Below are positions 57,401-64,000 of a stretch of DNA of 64,000 bases, piece by piece (position 1 is the first letter of the stretch; the number at the start of each line of letters is the position of its first letter). The notes beneath the pieces are model-generated. The model saw only the letters and a program-made list of their open reading frames with translations. It did no database searches and was not told where the DNA came from. Made by a program: the position numbers and the translations under genes. Source of the stretch: Galerina marginata. Lineage: Eukaryota; Basidiomycota; Agaricomycetes; Agaricales; Galerinaceae. The stretch is from the NCBI GenBank assembly GCA_023014335.1, contig JAECYW010000012.1:1550001-1614000 (forward strand), read 5' to 3'.

Positions 57401-58057
57401 AATGGGAGATATCCGTGGTGTTCAAACTCAAATACACCAGTTGGAGGGCTGGGAATGGCAAGACTCCGTTGTTGCGATTGCCTACCCTACGGGAAGAGAT
57501 AAAACGAGTCATTGAAGAATTGAAAGGAAAAGACTGACGTTAAAAGTGGATATAACACAGGCTGAGAGAAAGCAAAGACTGGTATCGAGTCTACAGTAGC
57601 AACTTGATACATTGGAAGCTAGACCGGCTAGATTTTGCCGAGATGCCGAGGCTCCCATGATCCATGTGGCGTGAGAAAAGAGCGTGTGATACACCAAGGT
57701 CTGACCGCCAGGTCACAGGGTTTCTGATCACGACAGTCGTGACTTTCACGCCCCCCCATATCCCCCAAATCCCTCCCCTCCTCGCACATCTGCAATATCC
57801 TGCCTTCTGTTCGCAAGTTTTGAACGGAAACTCACGAAACGGCACAGAACTTCATATCTGCCCAATTTTCCGCTTTTTTCTTGCTCAAATATCAACCGAG
57901 CAGACCCAGGAGCAGCCAATCCATATCTGCACACACCAGCAGCGACGTTCGACTCTTTACGGGATACGACAAGTAAGTCCTTTATATCGCTTTGAATTGT
58001 TCTAAATAACCTAAAGCAAACGACTTGGCCGCAAGATTAATCCAATAAACCACCGTA
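54425..58057. other. Gene-poor stretch
   Basis: About 3.6 kb with only short open frames. Near 54750-54790 there is a local GGCAA repeat. Minus-strand frames at 56054-56311, 56442-56645 and 56825-57073 (with a hydrophobic patch and VYFGTIILAGG-like sequence in another frame) could be a broken membrane-protein gene. The last 500 bp should hold the CBF1 promoter. Confidence 0.35.
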
Positions 58058-59676
58058 ATGGCACCAAGCACCACACCTGGAACTCATGAAGCCCTCTCCC
58101 ACGGAGCTCCTGCTGCCTCAGCTTCGCAGCAAGCACAGGCTCCTGCGGGTCTTCCTCAAAACTTATCAGCAGCCGACCTCAGCAATATGCACCTTAACGG
58201 TCTAGATCAAACACAGATTATGAACCTGATTCGCTCTCTGCCTGGAGTGTTTGGTAAAGTGAGTTGGAGCCTCTATCCGTCACTCCTACTTTCTTCTTCA
58301 TGGGCCTTCTGCAAAGTTGGGCTGATCACGACCGACGCCTTATTTGCGCGCCTACAGTTGCTTCACATTAATTGATCTCCACGTGACTGTCGCGACAGAG
58401 AGCACGAGCGCGTCTGAAGCAGTCACGAGGAGCATGAGGGTCCTTGTCCGTCCTTCACTGCCAAATGTTGCCTCGTAACTCTGTAGTGGATCGGGGACCA
58501 TTCGCTCTTTATCTTTTGCTCTTTTTTTTTTGCCGATTACTAGCTCCAAACCATCTAAAACATTTCGATGTCCTTTTGTCTCTGAAATTATCTCCATGTT
58601 TCGAAAGTCGACATTTTTGCATTCTTTCTCTCATTTCTTTTCATCCTTTTCGTTCTGCATCTCTGTCGCGTTTGCTAACCTAGTGCCATTTCGCACAGCT
58701 TCCTGAAGGGCAAGGCAATCCTAAGGAAGACGCCGCTCAAACTCTTTCTAACCTGGCTGCGCAGGTCTCATCGCCGTTCGGGGCTCATCTTCCTGTGCAC
58801 TATCAACCCCCTGCTACTGGTCTTCCCGGGATCAACGACCCAGGACCGTCTTCGCATCCTCGCGGTCCTCCCAATCTCGGACAATTGAGCGCAGTAGCAA
58901 TGCAAGCTACCCCTGCGACCATCCAGCACCAGAATCAACAGCAAGTTCCTCGTCAAGATGACCTAAATGGCGAGCAAGCCCAGAATTCTGGGAGCCCCTC
59001 AGCCAAGGATGGCGAAAGTGGTTCGGCCGACCCTAACCAAACTTCTACGCCGACTTCAACTGGAGGACGACGCGGTGGCCGCAGCGCTGCAATGGGGAGC
59101 GATGAATGGAGCCGACAAAGGAAAGACAATCACGTTCGTACTCCTTTAATTTTTTCTTCATCCTTTCCGTGGAGTTGACGAGTGATCCATTGAATATAGA
59201 AAGAAGTAGAACGTCGGCGCCGGGGAAATATCAATGAAGGAATTAACGAGCTTGGGCGTATCGTCCCAAGCGGATCAGGCGAGAAAGCCAAAGGCGCCAT
59301 TCTATCCCGCGCTGTTCAGTATATCCACCACCTGAAAGAAAACGAAGCCCGAAATATTGAGAAGTGGACCCTTGAGAAGCTGCTCATGGACCAGGCCATG
59401 GGAGACCTGCAGGCACAGCTCGAGGAAATCAAACGTCTATGGGAGGAGGAAAGGATGGTGCGCACAAGGCTTGAGGCTGAGCTGGACGTGCTGAGAAGCA
59501 TGAACGGGCTCAGCGGCAGCGTTGCTGCTTCTTCGTTGGCATCAAAGGACGAGAGTGGGGCAGGCACGAAGCGCAGGAGCATGGATGCGCCTGAGGGTGC
59601 TGCAGGCGAGAACGCAGCCAATGCTAATGCTAATGCTGAAGGAGAGCGAGATGGTAAGCGACAGCGAACAGAGTAA
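58058..59676 (+). CDS. CBF1: CBF1-type bHLH transcription factor
   Basis: A nuclear factor that in yeasts binds CACGTG at centromeres and at sulfur and respiratory promoters. The start at 58058 opens a low-complexity Ala/Gln/Pro region (MAPSTTPGTHEALSHGAP), then LNGLDQTQIMNLIRSLPGVF. A 440-nt intron (58259-58698) leads to LPEGQGNPKEDAAQTLSNLA. The last intron precedes the bHLH: basic region KDNHKEVERRRRGNINEGIN, with the H-E-R positions that read CACGTG, then helix 2 AILSRAVQYIHHLKENEA. A leucine-zipper-like coiled coil follows (LEEIKRLWEEERMVRTRLEA) and an Ala/Asn-rich tail ends KRQRTE. About 350 residues. The first intron is far longer than others in the window. Confidence 0.87.
58379..58397. 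promoter_or_regulatory. E-box CACGTG and palindrome TGTCGCGACA inside the CBF1 intron
   Basis: CACGTG at about 58380-58385 is followed two bases later by the perfect 10-bp palindrome TGTCGCGACA (about 58388-58397). Both lie in the long first intron of the CBF1-like gene. Self-binding by the factor would give autoregulation or mark an alternative promoter; this is inference. Confidence 0.4.
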
Positions 59677-61286
59677 AGAGTCTCAATTCTTTCTGTTTAT
59701 CTTTCTTTCTTGGTTCTTGTTTGGGAAGGACGTCTATATGCCCTATACATCCCCGTCCTTCGCCTTTCTGGCTCCACTTGCCTTGACACCTCCATATTTG
59801 ATATCTTGACCTTGTACGAATTTGAAATTTCTCCTCCGCCACCCCTTACAATATCTGTGCTTCTTGCTATGTCCTCCCTTTTCACGACTTTATTTAACTC
59901 GAAAGCCCACAGTTTGGCCGGTCCTCTCGTGTATGTATTGGTTGGACTCTAGCATACTCAAACTGTGTTACGAATATTTCTTTCCTTTGCCTTTTTTCTG
60001 TATTATTACATGGTTCCCGCGAAGAATAAAACGTTATTTGATTTGATCAAATGAAACTTAACGAAAAACTTGAACGGAAGTTGTGGAACTCGAAGGAAAT
60101 AGATTGTACACTTCCGATACGCACTGCCGATGACCCTCCTACCCAGCGGTCTGGTAGTATGTGCGTGAAGGTTAAGTAAATCCGTATGTTTAAATTTTGT
60201 GCATCAGAGGCTAGCGGTGTTAATTGACGTTTGAAAAGGGGAAAACCCTTGGACAATGGTCATTTATATACGCTATAGGTACGCGCACTGGCGTAGATGG
60301 CCTCGTGGTCGACTCGTGCGTTTGACGCCTTTGAGGACGCCTAAAAAACCACGGTTAAACTTATAAATAGATTTGCTGATCGGCAAAAATTTGGACGAGA
60401 TCGTCACCCTCGATGAACTCGCGGCTTCATACCTGCTTATAAGCGGTAAGCGGGTTCATTTGGAAGTAATGAAGAGATTAGCTTTGTTAAAAAATTTACA
60501 TGACTAGTTATGTAAATTAAAAAGGGAGTGAAAAAAAAGCGGAACAAAGCCAGATACTTTGGCAGGAATAACCTCCGGTTACAGTCTATGGACAAATGGG
60601 TGAAAGCTAGAGATGGATGATGTCGGGTATCTCGTAAGGTCGATGCCTACCAACACAAGGGACCGGCCGAAATAAATATCCTGTTCGAAACTGCTTTTCC
60701 CTGTTGTTTTTCAACTACTCTTCACTCGGTAAGTGGGATGGTCACCGAGTCTCGAGTTAACCAGGGATGGTTGGCATTCGGGGTGAATAGTAACATATCC
60801 GCGGCTGCGAGTCGACGGGGGTTCTTAAAATCGATTGAATGAGCAAGTCCGTTATTGTGATTTGACGGAGGTTGTAACAAGTATTTTGGTAGGCCAGTCG
60901 TGGTGGAATAGGAAGGACAACACCGTGTGAGAGTAAAACCTTTTTATAACCGTGGTTTAGGGCCGGTTGGCAGAAGTGCGAAAATGCCGTAGAGGTTTCC
61001 TTTTACAAAGGTAGCATCAAGGTAACTGAAATAGCTTTTCCTCGTTCTCTGACAATGCATAACGTTTTTATGTGGACAGCTAAAGGTCCTTACTCTAATG
61101 TTTTGCTCTGGGTCCCAGGAGCGGACGCTGCGTATCGGACCGATGCTTACTTGTTTGTGTTTGCCAACGGCTTTACATAAATCGACAAAAAATCCGCGTG
61201 TTTTTCACGTCTTCCAGGGGTGTTAAGTTCAAATTTTGTGAGACGTTCGCCACGTATTTCTCCTTTCCTTTCGACGACCAGCGTAA
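59677..61286. other. Spacer upstream of CHO2
   Basis: About 1.6 kb holding the CBF1 3' UTR and CHO2 promoter. Homopolymer A and T runs occur. No gene, tRNA or repeat is recognised. Confidence 0.4.
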
Positions 61287-64000
61287 ATGCCATCACCTGA
61301 AGGGTTCTTACGCCAACGCAAGTCTGCGTCCGCTGTGTCTGCGTCTAAGCCAGGACCATCCAGTTCACCAAGCACCGAGTCATCTACAAGGGAGCCCGAA
61401 CGCGAGAAAGAAGAAGTCGTTTGGGGTAAAACGCCAGGGGGAGAAGGTAACTTCAATGTCTATCACTTACACTCGCATTATGGAGCTCAATTCTTTGAAT
61501 TGCTTTAGTCTTTCGTGTACCGACGACACACGATGTCCTCACTACCCTCTTCCATCCCGGGTATCCCAAAAGCCACCTCGACCTGCTAAATTTGGGCTTG
61601 CTGGGTATTCAGATTGCGTTATACCTCACGCTGTCTCGTAAAGCCACTCAAATTTTCTTTTTCTGTTATTTCGTATTTTGGCGTGTCACCTATGACGGAG
61701 GTCTTGGATGGGTGCTCACGAAGCAGAGTAAGAAGAAGTGGATCGAACGAGAGGTGCAAAGGCTTGGATGGCTCGACGAGAAGAGGTGTCCTGGTGTCAA
61801 AAATTGGATCCGCAAACAACTCGTCGGCAAAATGGGAAAGGATTACTCCTTTGACGTGAGCTGCTTATCCCTTGCGCTAACTTCATGCGTTCTATCTTAC
61901 CTGATTGCATGTTTTTGAAGGAACTGCCTTTGGAATACAATACGTGGCTCTTGTTCCGCCAACTTGTGGATGTCATTCTAGTGAAGTATGTTTTGGGTCT
62001 TGCGCCCTCAAATATATGTTTGATCCATGTGCTGAATCTAATTTTGTCGTCGTAAGCGATTTCTTATCTTATTGCATGTTCGCCTTTTCGTGCTTCCGCG
62101 TGCCAGAGGATTTATCCATTGTCGTTCACATCATGAGGTAATACATTTTCCCTTTCTTTTTTTTGTGGGGTCCGGTTTACAATTCGTAATTGACAGATGG
62201 CTTGGAGGCTTAGCCCTGATCGGATTCAATCTCTGGGTTAAAACCGAGGCGCACAACGTCGTCAAAGATTATGGATGGTATTGGGGTGATTGCTTCTTTC
62301 AACGCGGAGCTTTGGTCTTCGACGGCGTTTTTGAATTGGCACCTCACCCCATGTACTCCGTTGGTGAGTTTGTTTTGAGCCTTGTGGGCGAAAGAAGTCT
62401 GACATTCATGTACTTCACGTTATGTGATAGGTTACGCTGGCTATTATGGACTAAGTCTCATCTCCGGCAGTTATGCGGTTCTGTTCGTCAGCCTCGCCGG
62501 CCATGCTGCTCAGTTCGCCTTCCTCGTTCTTTTCGAAAACCCACGTAAGCACTTAATTTTTTTAAACATATTGATGCAACCCATTTACGTGTAGATAGAC
62601 ATTGAACGACTGTACGGCAAGCGTAAAGCTATCGCAAAACGTACACCCCTTGTCCCAACTAGCTTTCAACATAAAATCAGTAACCCCGAGGCCAGCGGAT
62701 CGAGCGACTTACCGTCTGGAAACGGAAAGGATAGTTCCCTGCGTAACTCCTATCCGCCGACTCCAGGCGTTACTGAAGGCGACACGGCCACGGAGACTGA
62801 GCTGGAGACAGAGATAGAGATAGATGACGAGATTTCGCCTTCTGCAACGGGATCGAGTAAAATGAAGTTGCCTAGGGCCTCCAGACACCAAGTAACTCTG
62901 TCGATGGATAGCACTGTCTCATCCAATGGAGATATAGAAAACAACGGACGTATGAGCCCAAGCCCGAGGAGCAGCACCAACAGCGTCTCCTCGCAAAGGA
63001 GAAAGGTTCTATCGCAGCATGATCTTCTTAACAAATATTTCAGACGCGATGCCGTGGTTTTACGAAATGTTGACCTCCTCAGGTAAGTAGGATACCCAAA
63101 TCAAATGAATAGTGTGGAATTCTGGCTAACTTACGATTTTTCGGGTGATTACAGAGCCACTGACGCCATGCTCGTGTTACTTATCGCCTACGGTCTAGTC
63201 ATCTCCTTCCTACCCGATCTATCTCCCAAGAGCATCCTCGTCCTTCATTTCCTGCATGCTTTGACTTGGTGCCTTGTACATTACTTTGGCCTGGGTCTAC
63301 TTCTGCGCGCTCAGAGCGAGAGCAAGTTTCTCGTTAGGCATTATTTGAAAAATTACCACTATGACTATATTCAGAAGGATGGAGGTCAGAATGCCATTCT
63401 CGAAGCGTTTTCGAACTGGAAGGCCATCTATAATTTGAGCATGTGCATGACTTACGGTCTGTATTCCATTTATGATGTGCGTTCATCGTTACTGAAGTTC
63501 TAGATATAGTTTCCTGCGTGGGCGTCGCTTGGAAGGCATACCATCTTCCTCGGGATTGGACGGTTGGCAACGAGCTCCTTTGCCATACCTTAGGCGCCGT
63601 GCGTGTCGGCACGTTTTTACGTGCACTGCTGGGCTTGCTAACTGACCTGGTAGGTTCTCATCGCCTTGCATGTCTGGGCAACCATGGAATCGTACGAAGT
63701 CTTAGGAATTTTCGGCCAGTATATATTTGTCGACATTGTAATCTAACTAACCGCCATGCTTACAGGTTGGTTCTTCGGTGATTTTTTTATGGAAGAATTT
63801 CCTGCCCACCTTGAGTATACGGGCATATACCGGTTTGTCCTCGTCTTTATCTCTTGGTTTCTATTTAAAATATTTGTTCCAAGATATCTTAATAACCCTG
63901 AGGCCATGGGAGGGGCGGCCTACTTTGGTCTTGCCTCCATCTGTGGGAGCAAACTTGTGCTCTCGCTCGCCGTGATTCGCCATCTCGCAAATTGGTGGTT
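61287..64000 (+). CDS. CHO2: Phosphatidylethanolamine N-methyltransferase CHO2 (partial, 3' end off window)
   Basis: An ER integral membrane enzyme for the first methylation of phosphatidylethanolamine on the route to phosphatidylcholine, using S-adenosylmethionine. The start at 61287 gives [20 protein letters not shown], then [20 protein letters not shown] and alternating hydrophobic segments. The family blocks are [34 protein letters not shown] and [20 protein letters not shown], then LFENPHIERLYG. After a Ser/Thr/acidic linker the second half has [30 protein letters not shown] and [20 protein letters not shown], reaching RHLANWW at the edge. Roughly ten introns join in frame; one near 63715-63765 has an apparent GC donor. 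No frame breaks are seen. The C-terminal part is missing. Confidence 0.9.

Noticed and set aside
1..64000. CRISPR arrays, bacterial operons, tRNA or rRNA genes
   Set aside because: Read for regular spaced repeats and RNA-gene signatures; nothing convincing seen, and intron-rich genes show a fungal nuclear genome. A tRNAscan run would be decisive for tRNAs.

Overview
The window is nuclear DNA of a mushroom-forming basidiomycete (Agaricomycete-like). Genes are compact and broken by many introns of about 50-65 nt with GT-AG ends. Spacers are short and neighbours often diverge or converge. The families present are typical of the group: F-box paralogs, MYND-finger paralogs, TKL-type kinases, GH5 and GH115 hemicellulases, and 7-TM and single-pass membrane proteins of unknown role. 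I recognised no tRNA, rRNA, CRISPR array or intact autonomous transposon. Most genes were assembled by eye from several reading frames, so exon boundaries are approximate unless given.

Layout. 1-8 kb: a BAP31/Yet3 ER protein (minus, cut by the left edge) diverges from a UBP6/USP14 deubiquitinase; then a PBN1/PIG-X subunit of GPI mannosyltransferase I (minus) diverges from an Enhancer-of-zeste (EZH2)-like SET gene. 8.4-13.6 kb: a small conserved fungal protein and a secreted GH115 alpha-glucuronidase (minus). 14.6-18.2 kb: two MYND-finger paralogs (minus). 18.6-22.9 kb: a large minus-strand gene joining a helical MLKL-like N-terminus, an apparently active TKL kinase domain and a C-terminal domain of unknown function. 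23.8-27.2 kb: a single-pass membrane protein and an alpha/beta hydrolase. 27.4-30.9 kb: two F-box paralogs separated by a MITE-like inverted-repeat element. 31.1-41.5 kb: SET5-like methyltransferase, a small membrane protein, complex I subunit NDUFA6, PDAP1-like phosphoprotein, a mitochondrial PPR protein, an SR-type splicing protein and a RING-CH E3 ligase. 42.5-49.1 kb: a 7-TM protein and two tandem secreted GH5 mannanases. 50.2-53.1 kb: a second PPR protein. 53.2-58.0 kb: gene-poor, possibly decayed sequence. 58.1-64 kb: a CBF1-type bHLH factor and the phosphatidylethanolamine methyltransferase CHO2, cut by the right edge.

Functional links. GH115 and the two GH5 enzymes fit growth on hemicellulose (glucuronoxylan and mannan). 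NDUFA6 and the PPR proteins serve mitochondria. BAP31, PBN1, the RING-CH ligase and CHO2 act in or near the endoplasmic reticulum. E(z) and SET5 are chromatin methyltransferases. The kinase fusion is the best candidate for a little-described system, perhaps signalling or regulated cell death.

Quality caution. Several genes in the first 23 kb (UBP6, E(z), GH115, the kinase fusion) need single-base frame corrections to give conserved protein, while genes after 23 kb mostly read cleanly. This could be local assembly error or real decay.
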